Assembly: GCF_904846685.1 (NCBI RefSeq) | Contig: NZ_CAJHBQ010000001.1 | Location: forward strand, 1,240,001 to 1,304,000 | Direction of reading: 5' to 3' | DNA from: Psychrobacter submarinus | Lineage (GTDB): Bacteria; Pseudomonadota; Gammaproteobacteria; Pseudomonadales; Moraxellaceae | DNA length: 64,000 bases | Part shown: positions 27,311 through 35,457 of the stretch, piece by piece | How the letters are laid out: each line of letters begins with the position of its first letter | Position numbering within the stretch: the first letter of the stretch is position 1 | Position numbers and translations under genes: made by a program | Notes under the pieces: generated by a model | Told to the model about the DNA's origin: nothing | The model's database searches: none | What the model saw: only the letters and a program-made list of their open reading frames with translations

Positions 27311-27726
27311 AACTACCTCAAGACTTATATAATTATGCCTTTAATATACCATATTATGTATTAATAAGACTAACGAGTGTACGGAGTGTTTATAAGCCTC
27401 GCTACATGATGGTTAGTTTGCGAGTATTAAGGTGGTCGAACTTGTTTGCTTTATCTTACTGACATAAAAAAAACCGCTACGGCTTGAGGCGGTAGCGGTA
27501 CTTTGCCCTAGGTAGCTAAAACTTAATTTTAGATACTAAGGATACTAAGGGTGAGTTGTAAGTTAAAGTAGCTAATAGATGTATGAATGCCATTCATTGT
27601 CATTCCTGATACGCTTGCATCACCGCTTACAAGTCGTCTATGATGATGCCGTAGCTATCGATAATAGCCATTCGCAGTACGGATTCATTAGCAGTACTGA
27701 TTAAAAATAATGCAGCACCACTCAAT
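27311..27726. other. Intergenic region with relic terminator repeat
   Basis: There is no supported gene here. It contains the direct repeat described at 27464-27564 and AT-rich unique sequence. A 40-codon minus-strand open frame at about 27630-27750 has no start codon and overlaps the riboswitch, so I do not call it. Confidence 0.5.
27464..27564. repeat. Direct repeat A: relic of the valS downstream region
   Basis: This stretch starts with an A-run and the hairpin ACCGCTAC/GTAGCGGT, continues TTTGCCCTA..AGCTAAAA and CTTAATTTTAGATACTAAG, and ends GGGTGAGTTGTAAGTT. The same order of blocks is found at 31992-32085 just downstream of valS. Copy A carries an extra 9-bp GATACTAAG duplication. The hairpin would terminate minus-strand transcription, but no minus-strand gene ends here, which fits a relic. 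Confidence 0.75.
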
Positions 27727-27827
27727 CTTGTCGGGGTGCTTTGCTTTTAACCTTGTAACGATTGTTAAAACCATCGCTGAGACACACCCGTGAACCTGAA
27801 GCAGTTAGCACTGACGTAGGAAACAAG
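27727..27827 (+). promoter_or_regulatory. TPP riboswitch (THI element)
   Basis: Conserved TPP-aptamer blocks occur in order: TCGGGGTGC, then CTGAGA at the P3/P2 junction, ACCCGTGAACCTGA, and GTAGGAAACA at the 3' side. P1 is formed by CTTGT (27727-27731) with ACAAG (27823-27827). Between GGGGTGC and CTGAGA is a ~30-nt optional stem. It lies 163 bp before the ATG of the thiamine-pyrimidine-binding-type gene, so thiamine pyrophosphate probably represses that gene. The expression platform is not clear; the following 160 nt are T-rich. Confidence 0.92.
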
Positions 27828-27990
27828 CATGACAGACCCTAAGCAGTCTATAAATAAGAGAAACCTCTACCTGATTCGCTGATCTGATAGCGCCTTACAT
27901 GTTGAGATTTTGCCTTTCTTGTTTTGCCTTTTTTGTTTTATTTAAACAGCATCAGTCTGATTGTTTTCTATCATTAAAAAGGAAACAACC

Positions 27991-28887
27991 ATGCAGCCGA
28001 CCACCAAATTGACCCTTACCCTCGAATGGTTTTTGAACCCTGATCACCTGCCCTTTATCGCGGGTGTGACCACAGGCGCATATGAGCAGGCAGGGCTAGA
28101 TATCACTATCATTGAGCCTGATGACCACTATGATGGCTTTGCTGAATTGCAAAACCAAAGTATCGATCTGCATGTGAATGAGCCGATTCATCTGTTTGAG
28201 CATTACGCGCCTAATCTGCGTGCGCTGGGCTGCTTTTTTGAGACTGACGGCGGCATATTGATGCAGCAATCCAGCATGGATAAGCTAAAAAACAATCAAC
28301 CGATTCGCATCTGTACCCCTGCTGCTGAAGAAAAAACCAATCGTATTGGCTTTGAGATATTAGCCCGCTATGCCAAGAAAAATGGCTTTACTATCAGTCG
28401 TGACAATGTGAGCTTTGTACAAAAAGACTTTTATCATATAAAAAACCTGCAAGAAGACTCAAGCCTCGATGGTGCATGGCTGTGCTTTTATAACTTTGAA
28501 GGGGTTGAGGCGACTCATGAAGGGCTAGACTTTACGTTTATCGATCAGCATCTGTCACCTTATCCGAACTTTTCGGCGTTAGAAATTCTCACGACGGATG
28601 ATATCTATACCGCGAAAAAAGACGCGATAGATACTTTCATCCAAGTGACCAACCAGATGACAGAGCTGTGTAAAAATGATCCAGAGACTGCCCACCATAT
28701 GTATTACAACTATAGTAAAACTGAGGCGGATACGCTGATGGATGCCATCATTGATAATACGCTGAGCAGATTGATCACACCAATCACGCCTGATGCAGAT
28801 AAATGGCAAGAGCTACGCGAGATGCTAGCCGAGATTGATATCGTGACGTTGACGGATGAGCAGTATCAATCGCTGTGGGCGCTGTAG
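27991..28887 (+). CDS. NMT1/THI5-like (ThiY-type) protein under TPP riboswitch control
   Basis: The 298-residue protein of the NMT1/THI5-like periplasmic-binding-protein fold begins KLTLTLEWFLNPDHLPFIAG, close to the ThiY pattern (LDWFPNPDHAP), with GLDITIIEPDDHYDGF and VNEPIHLFEHYAPNLRALG following. ThiY binds the thiamine-pyrimidine precursor FAMP; eukaryotic THI5 makes HMP-P. I see no signal peptide or lipobox, and no ThiX/ThiZ partner genes sit next to it, so it may be cytoplasmic. The CCCFC motif of yeast THI5 is absent. The ATG at 27991 follows AAAAAGGAAAC; an upstream in-frame TTG is not needed. A terminator follows directly. Confidence 0.85.
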   Translation: MQPTTKLTLTLEWFLNPDHLPFIAGVTTGAYEQAGLDITIIEPDDHYDGFAELQNQSIDLHVNEPIHLFEHYAPNLRALGCFFETDGGILMQQSSMDKLKNNQPIRICTPAAEEKTNRIGFEILARYAKKNGFTISRDNVSFVQKDFYHIKNLQEDSSLDGAWLCFYNFEGVEATHEGLDFTFIDQHLSPYPNFSALEILTTDDIYTAKKDAIDTFIQVTNQMTELCKNDPETAHHMYYNYSKTEADTLMDAIIDNTLSRLITPITPDADKWQELREMLAEIDIVTLTDEQYQSLWAL

Positions 28888-28918
28888 GAATTTTAAAAGT
28901 TAAGAGATTTTGAATGAT

Positions 28919-28952
28919 AAAAAACCGCCGTAGATTTCTGTGGCGGTTTTTT
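28919..28952. terminator. Terminator after the ThiY-type gene
   Basis: AAAAACCGCC pairs with GGCGGTTTTTT across a 12-nt loop, 32 bp after the stop codon. It can also stop minus-strand transcripts from the accessory block. Confidence 0.87.
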
Positions 28953-28967
28953 AGGTTTTGAATTAAA

Positions 28968-29093
28968 TTAATATAAGAAGCTGATATCCATCTCTATTGG
29001 GCTTTGGCGGATGAACTTGAGCGTGATTGGTGCGGTGTCATCAATTGCAAGGTTGCTTAAAGGCGCGCGTTGTCCGACAGTGAGATGGTTCAT
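28968..29093 (-). pseudogene. Truncated TerD-like N-terminal fragment, 41 codons
   Basis: An ATG at 29093 opens MNHLTVGQRAPLSNLAIDDT followed by PITLKFIRQSPIEMDISFLY and a stop. The GQRAPLS opening and the later SPIEMDIS resemble the start of TerD-family stress/tellurite proteins (…GQ…PL…, …PLEIDISCF…), which are normally ~190 residues or more. Here the frame stops just where the family continues with the conserved calcium-binding region. It begins 8 bp after the stop codon of the preceding gene, so it was probably part of the same operon. The relationship is pattern-based; it could be a short real gene. Confidence 0.5.
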
Positions 29094-29101
29094 GGTATTC
29101 C

Positions 29102-30820
29102 TTAACGTTGAGTATGCCTCTTTACCGCAACAATAGTCTGCCAAGTAAGTATGACAAACAATATATAAAATAATAAGCTTGTAAATTCGAGACCCTCTCT
29201 ACCCTGTAAGAATCTACTAAAAGGTAAAAAACTTTCTGCAATACTATTTGCTCTGACAGATAGAGTATTAAAATCACGATTCCAAAAATACTCGTTTTCA
29301 ACAAAAAATCTATTGTGCCAATCAATAATTTCTGAGTAAATCACAACACTGATTACTAACCAAATTATGGGTAAAATATAATTACCACCAAAATTTGAAG
29401 CCCATCTATTGAAAAAAAGTATAAAGCGATTAAACCATTCCCCACCTTTAATTTTCAGCTCTCTTCTATAAGCCTTCATTTCTTCGATAAAGAACCTGTT
29501 TGCCTCAATTTTATTGCCTGCATCATCAAATGAGTTTTTTATAATTCTAAATGTTTCGCGATTTGTGTTTATTGGACTAATATAAACATTAAGAAAGTTA
29601 GGTGTATCTTTTAAGTTAGTTTTTGAGAAGTCTAATCCAGAATTAAATTTAACTCCTCTAAAACTAGAGAAGTCCATAAAAGTAACATATTTGAAAACTG
29701 TTAAGAATTTTTCATTATCCTTTTCCACTTCATTTCCAAAATTTACATTTTCAAATCCAGCAAAATCACTGAATATACACTTATCAAATTTTGCTTGTAT
29801 AAACCTACTTCCAAATATATCAAAAATTTTAGTGACGTTAGAGTTTTCAAAATTAAAAATATCAATATTTTTATTCTTAATTTCTAATTTTGATTTAAAA
29901 TTTGTATCTATTATTTTAAGCTCTTTAATGTTGGAACTGCCTGCTTTATACTTATAATCATGCATTTCAACTTCATTAAAATATTTGTCATCAAAACCAT
30001 TTATTTTGAAATCAGTTTCAAAACTGCAATTAGATATTATTAATTTATTAAAACTATGACAATTTCTTATTCTTAAAAATTCGCTTTTACTGGTAGATAA
30101 AGCTACAAGAGCGCTCTTTTTTTTAATAGAATCTAAAATATTAGGAAAGCTAAAAAGGTTTTTTTTAAAATTTAAATTTTGGATATCTACATCTTTTAAA
30201 AAGTCACACTCAAAAAATACATTGCATAACTCTTGTTTATTATCATCTGAAGCAGATAAATAAACATTATTATGGAAATTACAACTTATATAACGGTACT
30301 TTTCACCAAAGCCATTCTTATAGAACGGAGTAATATAAATGTCTTTTATAAAATCACATAATTCAAAGTACATATTATCATTTGTACTGAGTCGACTTGA
30401 ATCGAACTTACAGTTGATAAAATCTATTCTACCTAGTCTATATAGTACCTCCTTAGTTTCACTAGTTACATAAATTAGATTGTCGTCTTTCGGAAAGTGA
30501 ATATCCTTAATACTTATACTAATAGATTTCAATCTATCACCTAAACTACTAGAAACACCTGAATACTCCCCTATGCCCAAATAGACTTTCAGATCATTAA
30601 TATCCTTATCAAGAGCCTCAGCTTCGTACTGATTTTCACACTCTGATCGTAACTTTTCAAGTTGAATAAAAACCTCTTCTGATATATAACTTTCCAGTAA
30701 TTCATAGAATTTCAGCAAATAACAATGAAAATTATTTGTATTTTTATCTTTAAGACTTAGTTGATATTTATCAAGTAAATCCGAAGCCTTATTAGAGAAA
30801 ATAACAGAATTACTTTGCAT
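29102..30820 (-). CDS. AT-rich pentapeptide-like repeat protein with C-terminal membrane domain, 572 aa
   Basis: Residues ~1-120 are helical and charged. Residues ~120-430 contain many short beta-like segments with Phe/Asn/Cys spacing (CKFDSSRLS, CNFHNNVYLS, CIFSDFAGFENVNFGN, FMDFSSFRGVKFNSGLDFSKTNL) that resemble degenerate pentapeptide repeats. Then comes a conserved-looking FRIIKNSFDDAGNKIEANRF and EEMKAYRREL stretch, and two membrane helices (YILPIIWLVISVVIYSEII and LLFYILFVILTWQTIVAVKR) around a loop, like a two-helix channel-type module. GC content is far below its neighbours, which points to transfer. The function is unknown; a membrane-anchored stress or defence role is speculation. 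Confidence 0.75.
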   Translation of the reverse strand: MQSNSVIFSNKASDLLDKYQLSLKDKNTNNFHCYLLKFYELLESYISEEVFIQLEKLRSECENQYEAEALDKDINDLKVYLGIGEYSGVSSSLGDRLKSISISIKDIHFPKDDNLIYVTSETKEVLYRLGRIDFINCKFDSSRLSTNDNMYFELCDFIKDIYITPFYKNGFGEKYRYISCNFHNNVYLSASDDNKQELCNVFFECDFLKDVDIQNLNFKKNLFSFPNILDSIKKKSALVALSTSKSEFLRIRNCHSFNKLIISNCSFETDFKINGFDDKYFNEVEMHDYKYKAGSSNIKELKIIDTNFKSKLEIKNKNIDIFNFENSNVTKIFDIFGSRFIQAKFDKCIFSDFAGFENVNFGNEVEKDNEKFLTVFKYVTFMDFSSFRGVKFNSGLDFSKTNLKDTPNFLNVYISPINTNRETFRIIKNSFDDAGNKIEANRFFIEEMKAYRRELKIKGGEWFNRFILFFNRWASNFGGNYILPIIWLVISVVIYSEIIDWHNRFFVENEYFWNRDFNTLSVRANSIAESFLPFSRFLQGREGLEFTSLLFYILFVILTWQTIVAVKRHTQR

Positions 30821-31114
30821 ATGTTTAAACTCTTTACTAAATTTATATTTCTCTAAAACTAAAACTAAAACTTAATATAGCTAATACTATTAGACTGGAT
30901 AGAGTCTATAATATCCAACAGTTAAGGCATGTTTTGGTTTTGCACCTCGATGCCAACCTACCCTATACTTTCTTACTTAGGTCACTCTTATTGTTCTTGC
31001 GCGAGGGACGAGCGCCGAGCTAAGTCGTTAAAGAACACTGCCCCATGCATCGCATATTTCTATGGTGTAAAGAACTTCGATGCTGAGGCCATGCTCTTTA
31101 AGCTTTTGCTTTTT
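30821..31114. other. Intergenic remnant between the AT-rich gene and the valS fragment
   Basis: The right part of this ~294-bp stretch has more GC than the AT-rich gene beside it. On the minus strand, broken frames such as MHGAVFFNDLARRSSLAQEQ occur between stop codons, which may be part of a decayed gene or a repeated intergenic sequence. An 80-codon plus-strand frame (30929-31171) runs into the valS fragment in antisense and is not credible. The promoter for the AT-rich gene should lie at its left end. Confidence 0.4.
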
Positions 31115-31248
31115 TTACAACGCTTTAAGCTCCTCCATCTGCCCCGCCATAGTCTTAATCTGACCTTCTAGCTCAGCCAGTTTCGTCTTCTCAGCATCGA
31201 CTACTTCGGCTGGCGCTTTACTCACAAAGCCTCCAATACTTATCTTAC
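31115..31248 (-). pseudogene. Diverged duplicate of the valS 3' end
   Basis: Read on the minus strand this encodes [20 protein letters not shown] then LEGQIKTMAGQMEELKAL and a stop. It matches the last ~38 residues of the intact ValS ([38 protein letters not shown]). Nucleotide similarity is roughly 80% by eye. Homology ends abruptly upstream at about 31248. The fragment is oriented like valS and lies about 0.9 kb beyond its stop codon. Confidence 0.9.
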
Positions 31249-31289
31249 ACCTTTTTTAGGTATAAAGTAGCTTGTGAAAAATACGAAAT

Positions 31290-31964
31290 TTACCAATATT
31301 CTGGCTTTAGAATTGGTTTTTTCTTGGTAGGTACTTTATTGGGTAAGCGGCTGTCTGCCAGTTCATCATCGGTAATATACGAGCGTGTCCAGTCAGCATA
31401 TTGGCTGAGGCTTTGGTTTTTTGGACGACGGCTATCTTTTCTTATGGGAATGATGACACCGATAGTAACAGCGTCGCCCAGATCTTCTCTCAGTGCTCTA
31501 AGCGCAGGCTCAAGATCGGTATCATTCGAGACAAAGACCACTTGTTGTGCCTTATTCTGTATCGCATCTCGATAGGCAGTCAATGCAATATTGACATCCG
31601 TCTGCTTTTCTTCTAAGCGCCACACTTCAACACGGTCGCTTTTGTCAGGGGGTTGTTTGTATTTGAGCATATTACCTTTTTCAAACGCATAGTACCCTTT
31701 TATGATTTTTATATGATTAGGATACTTTGTTTGCAAGGCCCGATGATAAGCGTGCTGTGCTTGCTGAGCGTTTGCACCCATCGTGGATACTTTTGATTTA
31801 ATATCTGCGGTAAAGAAATATACGGTGTCAACAACAGCGTTTGGATCTTGTGTATGAATGATACGATTGGCGAATAGATGGTATAGGTCCAGCCATTTGT
31901 CATTACTGTGCTTTAGACAGCCATAAAATAGATTATAGCCATCAATATATACATTGGTTTTCAA
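31290..31964 (-). CDS. NYN-domain (PIN-like) putative ribonuclease
   Basis: The 224-residue protein of the NYN/LabA-like (DUF88) branch of the PIN superfamily opens with NVYIDGYNLFYG (first catalytic Asp). It has EEKQTDVNIALTAYRDA with a second acidic cluster and VVFVSNDTDLEPALRAL with the third, so the metal-binding acidic triad is complete. The C-terminus is basic (PNKVPTKKKPILKPEYW). Family members are predicted RNases; some sit in mobile or defence-related loci. Here it is alone between a valS remnant and the valS terminator. The partner or target is unknown. Confidence 0.85.
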   Translation of the reverse strand: MKTNVYIDGYNLFYGCLKHSNDKWLDLYHLFANRIIHTQDPNAVVDTVYFFTADIKSKVSTMGANAQQAQHAYHRALQTKYPNHIKIIKGYYAFEKGNMLKYKQPPDKSDRVEVWRLEEKQTDVNIALTAYRDAIQNKAQQVVFVSNDTDLEPALRALREDLGDAVTIGVIIPIRKDSRRPKNQSLSQYADWTRSYITDDELADSRLPNKVPTKKKPILKPEYW

Positions 31965-31991
31965 ATTTAACCGCCTAACTTTTTTGTCGAT

Positions 31992-32085
31992 ATAAAAAAA
32001 CCGCTACAGCATGACACTGTAACGGTTTTTTTGCCCTATGCAAGCTAAAAACTTAATTTTAGATACTAAGGGTGAGTTGTAAGTT
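31992..32085. repeat. Direct repeat B, including the valS terminator
   Basis: This holds the hairpin ACCGCTACAG/CTGTAACGGT with a T-run on each side, followed by GCCCTATGCAAGCTAAAA, CTTAATTTTAGATACTAAG and GGTGAGTTGTAAGTT. It lies 68 bp beyond the valS stop codon and can terminate valS (minus strand). The same blocks recur at 27464-27564. Confidence 0.8.
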
Positions 32086-32153
32086 TATTATATCTACCCC
32101 AAAGGTATTATGCAAATATATTTGGTACGTTTATTTGCAATGAAATTACTAAG

Positions 32154-35120
32154 TTACAACGCTTTCAACTGCTCCATCTGCGCTGTCATCGCCGTCAACT
32201 GCCCTTCTAGCTCAGCCAGTTTCGCTTTCTCCGCATCGACCACTGCCGCAGGCGCTTTACTGACAAAGCCTTCATTGCTCAGCTTACGCGAGATACCTTC
32301 GGCTTGCTTTTGTAGCTTATCAAAAGATTTACCCAGACGTTTTAGTTCAGCGGTTGGGTCAATCAGCCCTTTCATGGGTACAAGGACGCGTAGCTGACCA
32401 ACCATACTCGATGAGGATAGTGGCACCTCATCACCGTCTTTTAGAATCGTTAAGCTCTCCACTTTCGCTAATGCCTTAAATTGATTGGCAATACGCGATA
32501 GACGCTGCTCTTCTTCACTAGAGATATTTTGTAGTAGCACAGGCAAGCGCACCGCGTTACCGAGTTTCATCTCACCTCTGATATTACGGACGCTAGCGAT
32601 CAGCTCTTGTAGCCAGTCCATATCGGACTCGATTTGCTCGCTAATCAGCGCGCTATCGGTTTGCGGATAATCAGCGATGACGATGCTGTCGGTGTTTTTG
32701 CGATTTAGCAGCGGCGCGATAGTTTGCCAAATTTCCTCGGTCAGATACGGCATGATCGGATGGGTAAAGCGCATGGAGCTCTCAAGCACATGTAGCAGTA
32801 CGTAGCGGATTTGCGCTTTACGCTCGTCTGTCACTGAGTCATCATTGAGGCTGGCTTTGGCAAGCTCAACGTACCAGTCGCAGTACTCGTTCCAGATAAA
32901 CTCATAGATATCATGACTGACCATATCGAGGCGATACTGGTTAAAGTGCTGATGGATATTTTGGACGCTAGAATTTAGACGACTCATAATCCATTTTTCG
33001 GGTAGCTCCCACACCTCAGGCTTTGCGCTTTGGTCGATAGGCAGCGCGCTGCCCTCTTTATCGACACAGTTCATCAGTACAAAACGGCTGGCGTTCCAGA
33101 TTTTGTTACAGAAGTTACGATAGCCCTCAACGCGTTTTAGATCGAAGTTAATGTCACGGCCCGTGCTCGCCAAGGAGGTAAAGGTAAAGCGTAGCGCGTC
33201 CGTACCGTAAGCCGCGATGCCTTCAGGGAACTCTTTACGCGTTTGCTTCTCAATCTTGGCGGCGTCTTTTGGGTTCATCATATTGCTGGTACGCTTTTCT
33301 ACTAGCGTTTCCAAATCGATACCATCGATGATATCGATTGGGTCGAGCACGTTGCCCTTGGATTTGGACATTTTCTGCCCTTGGCCATCACGGACGAGAC
33401 CATGGACATAGACCGTCTTAAACGGTACTTGCGGGCTGCCGTCGTCGTTTTTGACAAAATGCATGGTCAGCATAATCATGCGCGCCACCCAAAAGAAAAT
33501 GATGTCAAAACCGGTGACGAGCACACTGGTGGGGTGGAAAGTCTCTAGCACGCGCGGATCAGCACTAGGATCTGACCAGTCAAGCGTACTAAACGTCCAT
33601 AGACCCGAGCTGAACCATGTATCGAGCACATCATCATCTTGGCGCAGTTTGATATCATTGCTTAGGTTGTATTTAGTGCGAACTTCGGCCTCATCACGTG
33701 CGACATAAATCTCACCTGTCACATCGTCATACCAAGCCGGAATACGATGTCCCCACCACAGCTGGCGACTGATACACCAGTCTTGCAGGTCGGTCATCCA
33801 CGCCATATACATATTTTTATACTGCGCGGGGACGAACTCAATATCGCCATTCTCGACCGCATCAATCGCGGGACCAGCCAGCTTATTGACCGCTACATAC
33901 CATTGATCGGTCAGCCACGGCTCGACGATGACGCCGCTACGATCGCCGCGCGGCGCTTTAAGCTCGTAGTCTTCAATACTATCTAGCCAGCCCTCTTCTT
34001 GCGCTTGTGCCACCATCTTGACACGGGCGGTAAAGCGCTCAAGACCTGCGTAGCTATCACCTGCGTGGTCGCTTGGCGTTGTCTCCAAGTTAGGCTCACG
34101 CGTTTGCAAATCAGGGTAGATTTCCATCTGTGGCAAGATATTGGCATGGGCATCCAATACATTAATCAGCGGCAGCTCATGACGACGGCCTAATTCGTAG
34201 TCATTAAAATCGTGGGCAGGGGTGATTTTTACGCAGCCGGTACCAAACTCAATATCGACATAATCGTCGGCGACGATAGGAACGATGCGCCCTGTGATTG
34301 GCAAAGTAATGGTCTTGCCCACTAAATGTGCGTAACGCTCATCGCTCGGATTGACCGCGACAGCGGTATCGCCAAGGAGCGTTTCAGGACGAGTGGTGGC
34401 AACGACTAGATAGTTTTTGCCATCTTGGGTCGTTAGGTCTTTATCCGTGAAATGATAGCGAAAATGCCAAAGGTTACCTTTTTCATCATGGTTTTCGACT
34501 TCAAGATCTGACAGCGCGGTTTGGAACTTGGGGTCCCAATTGACCAAACGCTTACCGCGGTAGATAAGACCTTCGTCAAACAGACGTACGAATACTTCTT
34601 TGACCGCATTGGACAGACCGTCATCCATGGTAAAACGCTCACGCGACCAGTCGACTGAGCTGCCAAGCCTACGAATCTGAGTCGTAATATTATCGCCCGA
34701 CTCTTCCTTCCACTCCCAAATTTTATCGATAAAAGCATCGCGGCCTAGATCATGGCGACGGATACCCTCAGCGTTGAGACGACGCTCAACCACCATTTGC
34801 GTGGCGATACCGGCATGATCCGTACCCGGTTGCCACAGCGTATTGTCGCCATCCATGCGGTGATAACGTGTGAGCGCATCCATGATTGCGTTGTTAAACC
34901 CATGTCCCATATGCAGCGAGCCCGTGACATTTGGCGGTGGCAAGGCAATCGAGAAAGAGTCATCTTTATCAAACGTCGGCTGAAAATAGCCGCTTTCTTC
35001 CCAGCCTTGATACATGCCTGCCTCTACTGCGCTTGGGTTATAAGCGTTCTCTAATTGGCTTAGCGCGGCTTGGATAGACTGGGTTAGGTTGGTGTTAGTG
35101 TTAGTATTAGAATTGCTCAT
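32154..35120 (-). CDS. valS: Valyl-tRNA synthetase
   Basis: ValRS charges tRNA-Val and edits threonine. The 988-residue product has the class I signatures: the HIGH-type HMGH at residues 70-73 in [15 protein letters not shown], and [12 protein letters not shown]. The editing domain carries [15 protein letters not shown]. The C-terminal ~65 residues form the coiled-coil arm ([17 protein letters not shown]...[21 protein letters not shown]). Slightly longer than E. coli ValS (951). The N-terminal Asn/Thr repeat ([10 protein letters not shown]) is a small oddity. Its 3' end has a second, diverged copy downstream. Confidence 0.98.
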   Translation of the reverse strand: MSNSNTNTNTNLTQSIQAALSQLENAYNPSAVEAGMYQGWEESGYFQPTFDKDDSFSIALPPPNVTGSLHMGHGFNNAIMDALTRYHRMDGDNTLWQPGTDHAGIATQMVVERRLNAEGIRRHDLGRDAFIDKIWEWKEESGDNITTQIRRLGSSVDWSRERFTMDDGLSNAVKEVFVRLFDEGLIYRGKRLVNWDPKFQTALSDLEVENHDEKGNLWHFRYHFTDKDLTTQDGKNYLVVATTRPETLLGDTAVAVNPSDERYAHLVGKTITLPITGRIVPIVADDYVDIEFGTGCVKITPAHDFNDYELGRRHELPLINVLDAHANILPQMEIYPDLQTREPNLETTPSDHAGDSYAGLERFTARVKMVAQAQEEGWLDSIEDYELKAPRGDRSGVIVEPWLTDQWYVAVNKLAGPAIDAVENGDIEFVPAQYKNMYMAWMTDLQDWCISRQLWWGHRIPAWYDDVTGEIYVARDEAEVRTKYNLSNDIKLRQDDDVLDTWFSSGLWTFSTLDWSDPSADPRVLETFHPTSVLVTGFDIIFFWVARMIMLTMHFVKNDDGSPQVPFKTVYVHGLVRDGQGQKMSKSKGNVLDPIDIIDGIDLETLVEKRTSNMMNPKDAAKIEKQTRKEFPEGIAAYGTDALRFTFTSLASTGRDINFDLKRVEGYRNFCNKIWNASRFVLMNCVDKEGSALPIDQSAKPEVWELPEKWIMSRLNSSVQNIHQHFNQYRLDMVSHDIYEFIWNEYCDWYVELAKASLNDDSVTDERKAQIRYVLLHVLESSMRFTHPIMPYLTEEIWQTIAPLLNRKNTDSIVIADYPQTDSALISEQIESDMDWLQELIASVRNIRGEMKLGNAVRLPVLLQNISSEEEQRLSRIANQFKALAKVESLTILKDGDEVPLSSSSMVGQLRVLVPMKGLIDPTAELKRLGKSFDKLQKQAEGISRKLSNEGFVSKAPAAVVDAEKAKLAELEGQLTAMTAQMEQLKAL

Positions 35121-35457
35121 AGTGGCCTGGTCTTTTATTAATAATGAAGGTAAAAAATAGGTATAAATATAGGGTTAATAACGAATAGAGTGATTTTAAC
35201 GCAGATAGGTTTATTTTGTTAGCGTTAAGGTGATTTATCGGCGCAGATTTCAGCGCTATTATTAATTCTTATTAAACAATCAACAACAGCAATCCGTCTA
35301 ATTCTAAATATAATGGAGCATATCACTTTTACCGCAACGGCTTAATACTAAAATAATGACACTAAAAGATTAACACTGAGATATTAAGAATGAAGCACAT
35401 TGAACATTAAGTATATTCACAATACTGTTACTATCCATACAAAATAGCGAGCCTGCC
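35121..35457. other. Divergent promoter region, no gene seen
   Basis: These 337 AT-rich bp lie between divergent valS and the FNT-family gene. I see no T-box-like leader, no clear hairpin and no open frame of interest. Confidence 0.5.

Noticed and set aside
27630..27760. Minus-strand open frame overlapping the TPP riboswitch
   Set aside because: No start codon, only ~40 codons, and it overlaps a strong conserved RNA element.
30929..31171. 80-codon plus-strand ORF
   Set aside because: It runs antisense into the valS fragment and has no recognisable features.
28968..32100. Prophage or integrative element with integrase
   Set aside because: No integrase, portal, capsid or att site linked to a tRNA was seen, so only scattered accessory genes are claimed.
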